Below the pieces are notes generated by a model that worked only from the letters and a program-made list of their open reading frames with translations, was not told the DNA's origin and ran no database searches. From NCBI RefSeq assembly GCF_900091955.1, contig NZ_FMDF01000229.1:1-42348 (forward strand): 42,348 bases of DNA. The letters run 5' to 3'. Both the position numbers and the translations under genes were made by a program. Of the stretch, positions 1 to 8,231 are shown piece after piece. The stretch is from Streptomyces sp. Ncost-T10-10d (GTDB lineage Bacteria; Actinomycetota; Actinomycetes; Streptomycetales; Streptomycetaceae). Each line of letters begins with the position of its first letter. Positions within the stretch are counted from its first letter, which is position 1.

Positions 1-1
1 C

Positions 2-1579
2 GCCGCCGCGACGGCGGCGGAGGAAGCCGCCAAGGACGCCCAGGCATTTGCCGAATCAGCACAGCAGGCAGCCGAGTCCGCCGAACGCAAGGCCGCCAAC
101 CAGACGGTCAGCGACGGCGCCGGCACCAGCTTCGGCGGCGGCACGTTCTTCGTCGTGGACGAGGACAGCGTCAAGGTCACGGATGTCAGGCAGCACCAGC
201 CGTGCGAGCTGCCGCCCGGCCTCGGCACGAGCTGCACGGTCACCTTCACCTACACCTTCGACGTCAAGGTCGACTACTACCTGTGCACCAACTCCAACGT
301 GCCGGCGACCCAGTCGGGCTGCCCCTCGGTGGACACGGTGCACCTGGGTTCAGAGCCCTTCACCGGCCTGAAGAAGGACATCACCAAGACATTCACTCAG
401 TTGGAGATCCTGCAGGGCTTGCTCAAGACCTATCTCGAGATCGGCAAGCAGATCCTGGTCCAGGACTTCCTGGACTGCTGGCACGGCAGTGTGTCCGGCT
501 GCGCCTGGGCGGCGTCCAACTTCATCCCGGGTAAGGCGCTGGGCAAGGTCGTCGAGGGGCTCAACGCCCTGAAGACCGCCATGCGCACGGGCACCGGGGT
601 GCGGGAGGCGTTCAACGCGCTGAAGGCACTGGACGTCGCCCCGGCGACCCTCGCCAAGATCGAGAACACTGTCGACACGTACGAGGACTTGGTTACCACC
701 TGCATCCGGAACAGTTTCCCCGGAGGCACCCAGGTACTCATGGCGGACGGCTCCCACAAGGCGATCCGCGACGTGCACGTCGGTGAGACGGTGCTGGCCA
801 CCGATCCGCAGAGCGGGCAGTCCGCGGCCCAGCCGGTGACCGCGACCTTCAGCCACGACACCACGCGGCTGGTGGACATCACCGTCAGCGGCGGAGTCCT
901 GACCAGCACGGCCGGTCACCGGTTCTACGTCGCGGAGCGCGGCTGGACGCTGGTCTCGGACCTGCGGGTGGGCGACCGCCTGCGCACCCCCGACGGAAGC
1001 CGGCACCGGGTGCAGGGCCTGCGGGACCGCGCCAGCCTGGCGCCCCGTGAGGTGTTCGACCTCACGGTCGACGGGTTCCACTCGTTCTACGTCGGCACCG
1101 CCGGGCAGCGTTCCCGCGACGTCTTGGTGCACAACTGCACCAACATCCTCGCCGACGAGGGCCTCGAGGGTGCGCACACCCTCGAGGACCATGTGGACCT
1201 CAGCCCCCAGAAGCTGGCCGACAAGCTGGCCAAGGACGGCGTGGCCACGCAGTGGGCCAGCAAGGACATCGCCGTCGCGGCGGTCGACCAGGCCATGGCA
1301 GACTGGATCAAGCTGCCCGGCAACGGGGACAAGCTGGAGGCCTGGCGCCTCAGGCAGGCCCAGCGGGCCGGCAAGGGCATCGGCTTCGACCCGAGAAAGG
1401 ACCTGCTGCCCATCCGCTTGCAGGTCACCGGGCACGGCGCCTCGCTCGGTACGAAGTGGGTGAAAGGCGGCAGCTCGGCAGGCGAGGCCGTCGGCAACAC
1501 GGTGGTAATCCAGCTGAAGTTCGCCAAGGGGCATATGAAGCCCAAGACCTGGGTCGTCTACACCGCCTACCCGGAGTAA
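2..1579 (+). CDS. Polymorphic toxin, C-terminal part: Hint autoprotease and RNase A-like toxin domain (5' partial)
   Basis: The frame is open from the window edge, so the 5' end is missing; 525 residues are visible. They begin with an alanine-rich ALF-like coil (AEEAAKDAQAFAES). A pretoxin Hint domain follows: Cys at 701-703 (CIRNSF), then VLMADG, TAGHRF and the closing VLVHN/C at 1121-1138, the usual autocleavage layout. The last ~145 residues (1136-1579) resemble the bacterial CdiA-CT RNase A-like domain: an N-terminal AHTLEDHV histidine motif, a helical middle and the family ending TAYPE. Inference: a secreted antibacterial protein whose tip is released by Hint cleavage and degrades RNA. 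The immunity candidate starts 2 nt downstream. The domain calls are firm by motif; the delivery route cannot be seen. Confidence 0.85.
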   Translation, partial: AAATAAEEAAKDAQAFAESAQQAAESAERKAANQTVSDGAGTSFGGGTFFVVDEDSVKVTDVRQHQPCELPPGLGTSCTVTFTYTFDVKVDYYLCTNSNVPATQSGCPSVDTVHLGSEPFTGLKKDITKTFTQLEILQGLLKTYLEIGKQILVQDFLDCWHGSVSGCAWAASNFIPGKALGKVVEGLNALKTAMRTGTGVREAFNALKALDVAPATLAKIENTVDTYEDLVTTCIRNSFPGGTQVLMADGSHKAIRDVHVGETVLATDPQSGQSAAQPVTATFSHDTTRLVDITVSGGVLTSTAGHRFYVAERGWTLVSDLRVGDRLRTPDGSRHRVQGLRDRASLAPREVFDLTVDGFHSFYVGTAGQRSRDVLVHNCTNILADEGLEGAHTLEDHVDLSPQKLADKLAKDGVATQWASKDIAVAAVDQAMADWIKLPGNGDKLEAWRLRQAQRAGKGIGFDPRKDLLPIRLQVTGHGASLGTKWVKGGSSAGEAVGNTVVIQLKFAKGHMKPKTWVVYTAYPE

Positions 1580-1581
1580 AC

Positions 1582-2253
1582 ATGACATACGAGACCGGCC
1601 TCACCTGGCTCTCCGAGCAGTGCGATGAGCTGGCGGACCTGCCTCCTGCGGAGATGGACTGCCTCATCGAGCGGGGGCCGGTCTCGGCCATGCTCCTGAT
1701 CACCGAACGGTCGGTCCGGGAGCTCGGCCACCCGGCGTCCCTGCAGCTGGGCCGTGACGTACGGCGGCTACTGGACTCCGGCCTGGCGGACGACACGATC
1801 CGCACGGCCTGGGTCGGCTCAACCGACCACGCGTTCGACCCGGCCAAGCAGCAGGTCGGAGCGCGGGAGTGGCTGGAGCGGATCGAATCGGCCTGGCTCG
1901 CGGCGGAATCCCACCGTGACCCCGGCTTCACCCCGCCCCCGGCCGACCCCGTGACAGACGAGTCGCTGTGCGCCGCGGTGCACAGGGCGACGGCTGCGGT
2001 GGCTGCCGCGCTGACGCGGGCGCACGAGGAAGGAGAGGTGTTCAACCCGCTGCCGCTGCCCGCCCCCCTGGTACCAACGCTGGAGCAGGTGATCACCGGG
2101 GCGTGTGCCGACCTCGGTTTCCGGCTCTTCCTGCGCGCGGTCAAACGCCACGCGCTGCCGCTAGACGGCCCGTGCCGGGCAGCGCTGGTGGCGCTCGGCG
2201 AACGTCTCGGCTACCCGGAAGGTGCAGTCGACCAGGGCCTTCAGAGGGACTGA
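1582..2253 (+). CDS. Probable immunity protein for the RNase A-like toxin
   Basis: A 223-residue acidic, soluble, mostly helical protein starting MTYETGLTWLSEQC. The ATG at 1582 lies 2 nt after the toxin stop, the position and spacing expected of an immunity gene translationally coupled to its toxin. There is no signal peptide or membrane segment, so it acts in the cytoplasm, where it would bind and block the toxin tip. The reading frame stays open far upstream of 1582, but that part is antisense-like noise within the toxin gene. I do not recognise the family; the role is inferred from position alone. A strong hairpin closes the two-gene unit. Confidence 0.7.
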   Translation: MTYETGLTWLSEQCDELADLPPAEMDCLIERGPVSAMLLITERSVRELGHPASLQLGRDVRRLLDSGLADDTIRTAWVGSTDHAFDPAKQQVGAREWLERIESAWLAAESHRDPGFTPPPADPVTDESLCAAVHRATAAVAAALTRAHEEGEVFNPLPLPAPLVPTLEQVITGACADLGFRLFLRAVKRHALPLDGPCRAALVALGERLGYPEGAVDQGLQRD

Positions 2254-2258
2254 CGTTA

Positions 2259-2296
2259 CGAGGGGTGGGCGGGACGCACGTCCCGCCCACCCCTCG
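2259..2296 (+). terminator. Intrinsic terminator after the toxin/immunity pair
   Basis: A perfect 17-bp GC-rich stem (2259-2275 with 2280-2296) closes on a GCAC loop, 5 nt after the immunity gene stop. There is no U tract, as is usual in Streptomyces. Confidence 0.85.
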
Positions 2297-2589
2297 CAGC
2301 AGACGTCAGTACACCGACTCTGCCTCGTCCATCCGGTCCACCGGCACCGTCTTCGGGACCCGGTCGAGGTGATCTCCCACTGCGTGTGGCTGTACTTCCG
2401 CTTCCCGTTGTCATTCCGTGAGGTGGAGGAGCTGATGCTGCAGCGCGGCATCATCGTCTCCTACGAGACGGTCCGCCGCTGGTGTCTGAAGTTCGGACAG
2501 GCCTATGCCGACGGACTGCGCCGCCGTCGGCCACGGCCCGGGGACAAGTGGCTCTACCTTCTTGAACGGGTTGGTCCTCCCGTTCGTAG

Positions 2590-2745
2590 GGTGAGGACAC
2601 CCAGGGGAGCTGGGTGTGGCTGACAAGTGGCTGCCGTTCGTGGCTTCAGGTGCTTGGCCGCCTGGCTCCCCACGACGACTCGGCCGCCGATTGGGAAGTG
2701 CGAACAAGTCGCTGTGTAGAGCAATGCCGGCGAGGTCGTCCGTGG
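2590..2745 (+). ncRNA. IS110 bridge RNA (target- and donor-binding loops)
   Basis: The left end folds into three parts. A 5' hairpin pairs ACACCCAG (2597-2604) with CTGGGTGT (2610-2617). In the target loop, GACAAGTGGC (2622-2631) equals the left target flank 2543-2552, and CAGGTGC (2647-2653) is the reverse complement of GCACCTG at 3990-3996; GCC/GGC (2633-2635, 2642-2644) caps the loop. In the donor loop, ATTGGGAAG (2690-2698) equals the right end of the element (3982-3990), and GTAGAGC (2716-2722) is the reverse complement of GCTCTAC at the left end (2551-2557); GCGA/TCGC (2700-2703, 2709-2712) caps it, and GACGAC/GTCGTC (2674-2679, 2735-2740) closes it. All four guides of the published IS621-type architecture are present. 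Exact RNA ends are estimated. Confidence 0.88.
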
Positions 2746-2777
2746 TACGCAAGGCATGTACGACCGAATGGAGCACG

Positions 2778-3974
2778 ATGAGCCGGATATGGGCGGGAAC
2801 CGACTGCGGCAAGACCCACCACCACTGCCTGGTCCTGGACAGCAAGGGCGACACGCTGCTGTCGCGTCGGGTGGCCAACGACGAGCCGGAACTGCTGAAG
2901 CTGATCGGTGACGTCCTGGACCTCGCCGACGGCGGCAAGACGACCTGGGCGCTGGACATGACCGGCGGCGAGCCCGGCCTGCTGATCGCCCTGCTGGTCA
3001 ACCATGGCCAGGAGCTCGTCTACATCCCCGGTATCGCGGTCAACCGGGCCACCGACAGCTACCGCGGCCAGGGCAAGACGGACGCCCGTGACGCCCGCGT
3101 GATCGCCGACCAGGCCCGGATGCGCCGCGACCTCCAGCCGATCCGCCCCGGCGACGAAGCCACGCTCGAGCTGCGGCTGCTGACCGACCACCGCGTCGAT
3201 CTGGTCGCCGACCGCACCCGCACCACCAACCGGCTCAAGGCCCTGCTGAACAGCATGTTTTTGGCCCTGGAACGGGCCCTCGACCTGGGTAACGTCGGCC
3301 CGCTGGTGCTGCTGACCGGTTACCAGACACCGGCAGCGATCCGTCGCGCGGGCAGTCGGCGGCTGACCGCTTGGCTGCGCAACCGCAAGGTCTGCAACGC
3401 TGCTGCCCTCGCCGAGAAGGTGGTTGAGGCCGCCGAGCGCCAGCACACCGCCGTCGTGGGTGAGAAGGCCATCGCGAAGATGGTGCACACCCTCGCCAAG
3501 GAGGTGATGGTCCTCAACGAGAAGATCACCGAGACCGACAAACTCATCGAGGGCCGGTTTCGCGAACACGAACTGGCCGACGTGATCCAGTCCATGCCCG
3601 GCATCGGCACGATCCTCGGTGCCGAGTTCCTCGTCGCCGTCGGCGGCAGCCTGGACGCCTTCCCCACGGCCGACCGGCTCGCGGCCTTCGCCGGCACGGC
3701 CCCCGCCCCACGCGACTCCGGCCAGGTCAGCGGTAACGACCACCGACCGACGAGATACCACCGTCGCCTGCAGCGCGTCTTCTACATCTCCGCGCTGGTC
3801 AGCGTCCAACGAGACCCCAACTCACGGAAGTTTTACGACCGCAAGCGCGCCGAGGGGAAACGCCACGTCCAGGCCGTCCTCGCGCTCGCACGCCGTCGCG
3901 TCAACGTCCTGTGGGCCCTGATCCGTGACCGACGGTGCTACCAGGTCACACCCCCAGTGACGACGGCGGCTTGA
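2778..3974 (+). CDS. IS110-family transposase (bridge-RNA-guided DEDD/serine recombinase)
   Basis: A 398-residue recombinase, full length for the family. The N-terminal RuvC-like domain carries D9 (GTDCGK), D60 (WALDMTGG, where many members have Glu) and the D102/D105 pair (KTDARDARVIAD). A coiled middle (residues 210-265) leads to the C-terminal Tnp domain with QSMPGIG and AAFAGTAP, and Ser314/Ser318 in RDSGQVSG as candidates for the nucleophile. The ATG at 2778 was chosen because the upstream in-frame codons lie inside the bridge RNA, and the protein then begins at the family's usual MSRIWAGTD. No disabling change is visible, so the element may be active. Confidence 0.93.
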   Translation: MSRIWAGTDCGKTHHHCLVLDSKGDTLLSRRVANDEPELLKLIGDVLDLADGGKTTWALDMTGGEPGLLIALLVNHGQELVYIPGIAVNRATDSYRGQGKTDARDARVIADQARMRRDLQPIRPGDEATLELRLLTDHRVDLVADRTRTTNRLKALLNSMFLALERALDLGNVGPLVLLTGYQTPAAIRRAGSRRLTAWLRNRKVCNAAALAEKVVEAAERQHTAVVGEKAIAKMVHTLAKEVMVLNEKITETDKLIEGRFREHELADVIQSMPGIGTILGAEFLVAVGGSLDAFPTADRLAAFAGTAPAPRDSGQVSGNDHRPTRYHRRLQRVFYISALVSVQRDPNSRKFYDRKRAEGKRHVQAVLALARRRVNVLWALIRDRRCYQVTPPVTTAA

Positions 3975-4480
3975 CATCAGCATTGGGAAGCACCTGGACG
4001 AGGTCTTCATCAAGGTCAACGGCGAGCTGAAGTATCTGTGGCGGGCCGTCGACCAGAATGGAAACGTCCTCGACATCCTCGTCCAGAATCGGCGGGACAA
4101 AACCGAGGCAAGACGCTTCTTCCGCCGCCTGATAAAGAAGACCCGTACGGTGCCGGGGGTGGTCGTCACCGGCAAGCTCCGCTCCTACAGCGCGGCGCAC
4201 CGCCGAGGTCATGCCCTCGGCGGAACACCGCTCCCACGAGGGCCTGAACAACCGGGCGGAGAACTCCCACCAGCCCAGGCGGCAGCGTGAACGCGCGATG
4301 AAGGGATTCCGTTCCGTAGGCGGGGCCCAGCGGTTCCTGTCCGCGTTCAGCGGCAGCTCGCCCCACTTCCGCCCTCACCGCCACCTGATGACAGCCTCCG
4401 ACCACCGAGCCGAGATGACCGTCCGCTTCGTGATCTGGGACCAGATCACCCAAGCTGCCAGCCGGCCCACCACGGCCTGA

Positions 4481-4694
4481 CCACAGGCCCGGACCGCAAG
4501 CCCACCATGCCCCAACGCGCCGTCAGGCACCGACATACTCAAGGGTTTCGTTCGGTCGCGTGACCAGGGGTTTTCTAGCGGAGTAGGCCGTGTGCCGTGC
4601 GAGGTGGCGGCGTGAGGGGGCCGGCGGCCCGGGGTGTTGCCCCCGGCCCGTGTCGGTGGTGGCGTGGTCGGCGGGTTGAAGGGATGGCTGGGGA
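4481..4694. other. Spacer between IS6 remnant and hydantoinase gene
   Basis: No gene was recognised. A GGGCCGG/CCGGCCC hairpin lies near 4618-4652, right after a TGA at about 4612-4614, which could be the tail of a lost upstream gene. No convincing IS6 right end or promoter was found. Confidence 0.4.
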
Positions 4695-6086
4695 ATGACT
4701 CGGACTCTGATTACCGGTGGTCTTGTGATCACGGCCGCGGACGAGGTGCACGCGGATGTGCTGATCGAGCATGGCCGGGTGGTGGCGTTGGCGGCGCCGG
4801 GGACGCAGGAGTGGACGGCGGACCGGGTGATCGACGCGTCGCAGAAGTATGTGATCCCGGGTGGGGTCGACGCGCACACGCACATGGAACTGCCGTTCGG
4901 CGGCACGTTCGCGTCGGACACGTTCGAGACAGGGACGCGGGCGGCGGCGTGGGGCGGGACGACGACGATCGTCGACTTCGCGGTGCAGGCGAAAGGCGAG
5001 TCGCTGCAGGCTGGCCTGAACGCCTGGATGGAGAAGGCGGACGGGAACTGCGCGATCGACTACGCGTTCCACATGATCATGTCGGACGTGAACGAGGCGA
5101 CGCTGCGGGAGATGCCGAAGCTCATCGAGCATGGCGTTTCCTCGTTCAAATTGTTTATGGCGTATCCGGGGGTCTTCTATTCGGATGACGGCCAGATTCT
5201 GCGGGCGATGCAGGTTGCCGGCGATACCGGTGGGCTGATCATGATGCACGCGGAGAACGGCATCGCGATCGACGTGCTGGTGGAGCAGGCCCTGGTCCGG
5301 GGCGAGACCGACCCCCGGTACCACGGAGAGGTCCGCAAGGCGCTCCTGGAGGCGGAGGCGACCCACCGGGCGATCCAGCTGGCCCGGGTCGCCGGCTCCC
5401 CGTTGTACGTGGTCCACGTGTCGGCGCAGGAGGCGGTGGCCGAGCTGGCCGCTGCGCGTGACAAGGGCCTGCCGGTCTTCGGCGAGACCTGCCCGCAGTA
5501 CCTCTTCCTGTCCACGGACAACCTCGCGGAACCGGACTTCGAGGGCGCCAAGTACGTGTGCAGCACGCCCCTCAGGCCGAAGGAGCACCAGGCGGCGCTC
5601 TGGCGGGGCCTGCGGACGAATGACCTCCAAGTGGTCTCCACCGACCACTGCCCGTTCTGCTTCGTGGGCCAGAAGGAGCTGGGACGCGGGGACTTTTCGA
5701 AGATCCCCAACGGCCTGCCGGGTGTGGAGAACCGCATGGACCTCCTCCACCAGGCGGTGGTGGACGGGCACATCTCGCGCCGCCGCTGGATCGAGATCGC
5801 CTGCGCGACGCCGGCGAGGATGTTCGGCATCTACCCGCAGAAGGGCACGATCGCCCCTGGTGCGGACGCGGATGTCGTCATCTACGACCCGCACGCCACC
5901 CAGGTGCTGTCGGCCGAGACTCACCACATGAACGTCGACTACTCGGCGTACGAGGGGAAGACGGTGACCGGTCAGGTCGAGACCGTCCTCTCGCGGGGTG
6001 AGGTCGTCGTCGACCAGCGGAAGTACGTCGGCCATGCGGGGCACGGCGGGTTCGTGCCGCGCGGCCTTTGTCAGTACCTGGGCTGA
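4695..6086 (+). CDS. hydA: D-hydantoinase / dihydropyrimidinase
   Basis: A 463-residue cyclic amidohydrolase with the full binuclear zinc site: H61 and H63 (DAHTHM), carboxylatable K152 (SSFKLFMAY), H185 (MMHAEN), H241 (VVHVS) and D317 (STDHCP). It opens hydantoin or dihydropyrimidine rings to N-carbamoyl amino acids in the cytoplasm. Length and motifs are complete. Only a weak Shine-Dalgarno (GGGGA) precedes the ATG. The next gene encodes an F420-type oxidoreductase often found beside this enzyme, but the other usual partners (carbamoylase/nitrilase, aminotransferase) are absent, so the pair looks like the 3' end of a larger operon cut off near the IS6 remnant. Confidence 0.93.
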   Translation: MTRTLITGGLVITAADEVHADVLIEHGRVVALAAPGTQEWTADRVIDASQKYVIPGGVDAHTHMELPFGGTFASDTFETGTRAAAWGGTTTIVDFAVQAKGESLQAGLNAWMEKADGNCAIDYAFHMIMSDVNEATLREMPKLIEHGVSSFKLFMAYPGVFYSDDGQILRAMQVAGDTGGLIMMHAENGIAIDVLVEQALVRGETDPRYHGEVRKALLEAEATHRAIQLARVAGSPLYVVHVSAQEAVAELAAARDKGLPVFGETCPQYLFLSTDNLAEPDFEGAKYVCSTPLRPKEHQAALWRGLRTNDLQVVSTDHCPFCFVGQKELGRGDFSKIPNGLPGVENRMDLLHQAVVDGHISRRRWIEIACATPARMFGIYPQKGTIAPGADADVVIYDPHATQVLSAETHHMNVDYSAYEGKTVTGQVETVLSRGEVVVDQRKYVGHAGHGGFVPRGLCQYLG

Positions 6087-6130
6087 GCAGCCGGAATCTC
6101 ATCGCACCGACTCGAACTTGGAGGTCCCGC

Positions 6131-7144
6131 GTGGACTTCGGACTTGTCCTGCAGACCGACCCGCCCGCCTCGCAGGTCGTGGGCCTGATGCGCCGGGCCG
6201 AGCGCAACGGCTTCCGCTACGGCTGGACCTTCGACTCCGCCGTGCTGTGGCAGGAACCCTTCGTCATCTACAGCCAGATCCTCGCCAACACCACCAAGCT
6301 CCACGTGGGCCCGATGGTGACCAACCCGGGCACCCGTACGTGGGAGGTGACCGCCTCCACCTTCGCCACCCTCAACGACATGTACGGCAACCGGACCGTC
6401 TGCGGCATCGGCCGCGGCGACTCCGCCATGCGCGTAGCTGGCCGCAAGCCCAACACCCTCGCCCGGCTCGGCGAGGCCATCGACGTCATCCGCGACCTGG
6501 CCGAGGGCCGCGAGGCCGAGGTCGACGGCAACGCGATCCGTATCCCCTGGATCAAGAACGGCAAGCTGCCGGTGTGGATGGCCGCCTACGGCCCCAAGGC
6601 ACTCGCCCTGGCCGGGCACAAGGCCGACGGCTTCATCCTCCAGCTCGCCGACCCCTTCCTCACCGAGTGGATGGTCAAGGCCGTCCGGCAGGCGGCCACC
6701 GACGCCAGCCGCGACCCCGACGCCCTGACGATCTGCGTCGCCGCCCCGGCCTACGTCACGGCGGACGACTCCCCGGAGGCGCTGGCCCACGCCCGCGACC
6801 AGTGCCGCTGGTTCGGCGGCATGGTCGGCAACCACGTCGCCGACCTGGTCGCCAAGTACGGCGAACACTCCTCGATGGTCCCCGAGGAACTCACCGCCTA
6901 CATCAAGGACCGGCACGGCTACGACTACTCCCATCACGGCCGCGCCGACAACCCCGACACCGCCTTCGTCCCCGACGAGATCGTCGACCGCTTCTGCCTC
7001 CTCGGCCCCGCCGAGGCCCACATCGCGAAGCTCCGCCACCTCAGGGACCTCGGCGTCGACCAGCTCGCCGTCTACAACATGCACGACAACCGCGAGGCCA
7101 CCATCGACGCCTACGGCACCGACATCATCCCCGCGCTCCGCTGA
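6131..7144 (+). CDS. LLM-class F420-dependent oxidoreductase (TIGR03842-like)
   Basis: A 337-residue luciferase-like TIM-barrel flavin/F420 enzyme. It starts MDFGLVLQTDPP and carries the family blocks AERNGFRYGWTFDS, VGPMVTNPGTR, GIGRGDSAMR, LPVWMAAYGPKAL and FVPDEIVDRFCLLGP. The GTG at 6131 has GAGG (6120-6123) 7 nt upstream; earlier in-frame codons overlap the end of hydA. Members of this group co-occur with dihydropyrimidinases, suggesting a redox step in pyrimidine or hydantoin catabolism; the substrate is unknown. It is 44 nt downstream of hydA, likely co-transcribed, and followed by a terminator hairpin. Confidence 0.9.
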   Translation: MDFGLVLQTDPPASQVVGLMRRAERNGFRYGWTFDSAVLWQEPFVIYSQILANTTKLHVGPMVTNPGTRTWEVTASTFATLNDMYGNRTVCGIGRGDSAMRVAGRKPNTLARLGEAIDVIRDLAEGREAEVDGNAIRIPWIKNGKLPVWMAAYGPKALALAGHKADGFILQLADPFLTEWMVKAVRQAATDASRDPDALTICVAAPAYVTADDSPEALAHARDQCRWFGGMVGNHVADLVAKYGEHSSMVPEELTAYIKDRHGYDYSHHGRADNPDTAFVPDEIVDRFCLLGPAEAHIAKLRHLRDLGVDQLAVYNMHDNREATIDAYGTDIIPALR

Positions 7145-7171
7145 CGAAGTCGTTCGGTCCAGCCTCCGATG

Positions 7172-7196
7172 CAGGTGGATGACGGCCATCCACCTG
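7172..7196 (+). terminator. Hairpin after hydA operon
   Basis: A perfect 10-bp stem, CAGGTGGATG (7172-7181) with CATCCACCTG (7187-7196), and a 5-nt loop, 27 nt after the oxidoreductase stop. Confidence 0.7.
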
Positions 7197-7535
7197 TTCC
7201 CGATGACGCATCATGTCGAGTGCGTGGCGATCCTCGAGCCCACCGCAAAGGGCGCCTGACCTGCAGTTTTAGGTGGTGTGCATTATGTGCGCTGTGGGCG
7301 CTACGGGCGATATCTTGACGCACGTTTGACGCACGTGACGCACGTTTGACGCACGTTCTGACGAAGCATCAGTCAAGTGATCAGGCAGGTCAGCACAGGC
7401 GGAAGGCTTGATTCCGGAGGCCGGGCTTTACCGTCTCTTGGCGAAGATCTGCCTGGTTTTGCCGTCGCTGATTGCGGTGGTGGGCGTGCTGGCCGGTGCG
7501 GTTTGGCGGGCTGGGAGTCTGGCGGAGCGGGGCGT
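7197..7535. other. Gene-free stretch
   Basis: No credible gene on either strand. It holds the tandem GACGCACGT repeat array listed separately; short open frames here lack ribosome binding sites and family resemblance. Confidence 0.5.
7315..7357 (+). repeat. Short tandem repeat array (GACGCACGT x4)
   Basis: GACGCACGT occurs at 7317-7325, 7328-7336, 7337-7345 and 7348-7356, mostly preceded by TT, giving spacings of 11, 9 and 11 bp. Each TTGACG also looks like a -35 hexamer. An operator array or a plasmid-type iteron of a lost gene are both possible; no adjacent gene settles it. Confidence 0.75.
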
Positions 7536-8231
7536 TCAGTAGTCGGGCCCGTAGGGGCTCCAGCCGTGCATGATGGGCTTGAGGTCCTCGTCGCGGGGCT
7601 CGGGGATTTCCGGTAGCAACGGTGAACCGTTGAGCGGATTGAGGCGTTGCACGTGGCTCTCGGCCCAGGCGATCCAGGTCTCGGCTTCGTCCCTGGCCGG
7701 TCCCGTCGGCAGATTCACTGCGTGGAGTCGGAGCGCGCTGATGTACTCGACCAGGTCCGCTGCGCGCCGCCACGCCGCATGTTGTGCTTCGAGGTGCTGG
7801 ACGCGATATGCCTCTGCGTATTCGGTCTTGGCCTGCCGCTTAGCAGCCTCCCACCGCACGCGTTGCTGCTGTGCTCTCTCCAGATCGGCCGGACGCTGGC
7901 GGTCGGCTGCCTCTCCGCGGGGGTCGACCTCCTGCACGATCTCGGCGAGTTGGTCCTTCAGGGGCCGGCCAGGGAGGTCGGTCCATTCCGTGGCGCGGTG
8001 CGGGGAGCCGCCACGGAGGATGAAGCGGAGTCGGTTTGAGGGGGTGTAGTCGAAGCGAGGGCTGCGCATCCATGTGTGCTTCTTGGCGTCGGAGAGTTCC
8101 TTGTCGGTGGGATTGTGTTCGCTGCGGTCTTGTTCTTGGAGGACGAGGAAGCCGACTTCTTCCTGTTGTGCGGTGATGGTGAGGTGCGGTGGCGCGCCGC
8201 GGCGTCGATGCGGCGGGGCGCCGCTACGGGA
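7536..8231 (-). pseudogene. Truncated gene of unknown function (C-terminal part)
   Basis: The minus frame is open from a stop at 8232-8234 down to 7536, without a start codon in the conserved part. It reads through HLTITAQQEEVGFLVLQEQD, then MRSPRFDYTPSNRLRFIL (the ATG at 8069 is internal), then a charged coiled coil rich in Glu/Gln/Arg, and ends WSPYGPDY. The text upstream of about 8187 becomes Arg/Pro-rich junk where it meets the TetR fragment on the other strand, so the N-terminus was deleted. I do not recognise a function; the style is that of mobile-element hypothetical proteins in Streptomyces. Confidence 0.6.

Larger units (their letters stand above)
2551..3991 (+). mobile_element. IS110-family insertion sequence (about 1439 bp) with GC core
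   Basis: The ends were fixed by rejoining the interrupted IS6 gene and by the guides in the bridge RNA. The dinucleotide GC occurs at both junctions (2551-2552 and 3990-3991), as expected when a 2-bp core is shared. The left end is long and non-coding (2553-2777); the right end is only about 15 nt after the transposase stop. This matches the IS110 group, where the bridge RNA precedes the recombinase, rather than the IS1111 group. There are no terminal inverted repeats, as is normal for the family. Confidence 0.92.
2342..4480 (+). pseudogene. IS6-family transposase, interrupted by IS110 and frameshifted
   Basis: The 5' piece (about 2342-2552) encodes the IS6 N-terminus (VISHCVWLY, FREVEELMLQRG, SYETVRRWCLKF, GDKW). 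The 3' piece (3992-4480) continues with HLDEVF, KYLWRAVDQ, LNNRAENSHQP and RERAMKGFRS. Removing the IS110 element joins c2552 to a3992-c3993 as a His codon, restoring KWHLDEVF in frame, so the pieces were one gene. The host gene was also damaged independently: the second catalytic Asp of the usual VTDKLRSY is Gly (VTGKLRSY), and an extra base near 4203-4206 shifts the frame before MPSAEHRS. No ATG/GTG start or terminal repeats were found, so the 5' end is probably truncated too. Confidence 0.9.

Noticed and set aside
2541..2632. The repeated GACAAGTGGCT as a target-site duplication
   Set aside because: One copy is the flank and the other lies 80 bp inside the left end; it is better explained as the target guide of the bridge RNA. 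IS110 elements do not make long duplications.
4575..6044. A 489-codon minus-strand frame
   Set aside because: Antisense shadow of the hydantoinase gene, whose zinc-site residues are all on the plus strand.
7315..7357. CRISPR array
   Set aside because: Units are only 9-11 bp with no spacers and no cas genes.
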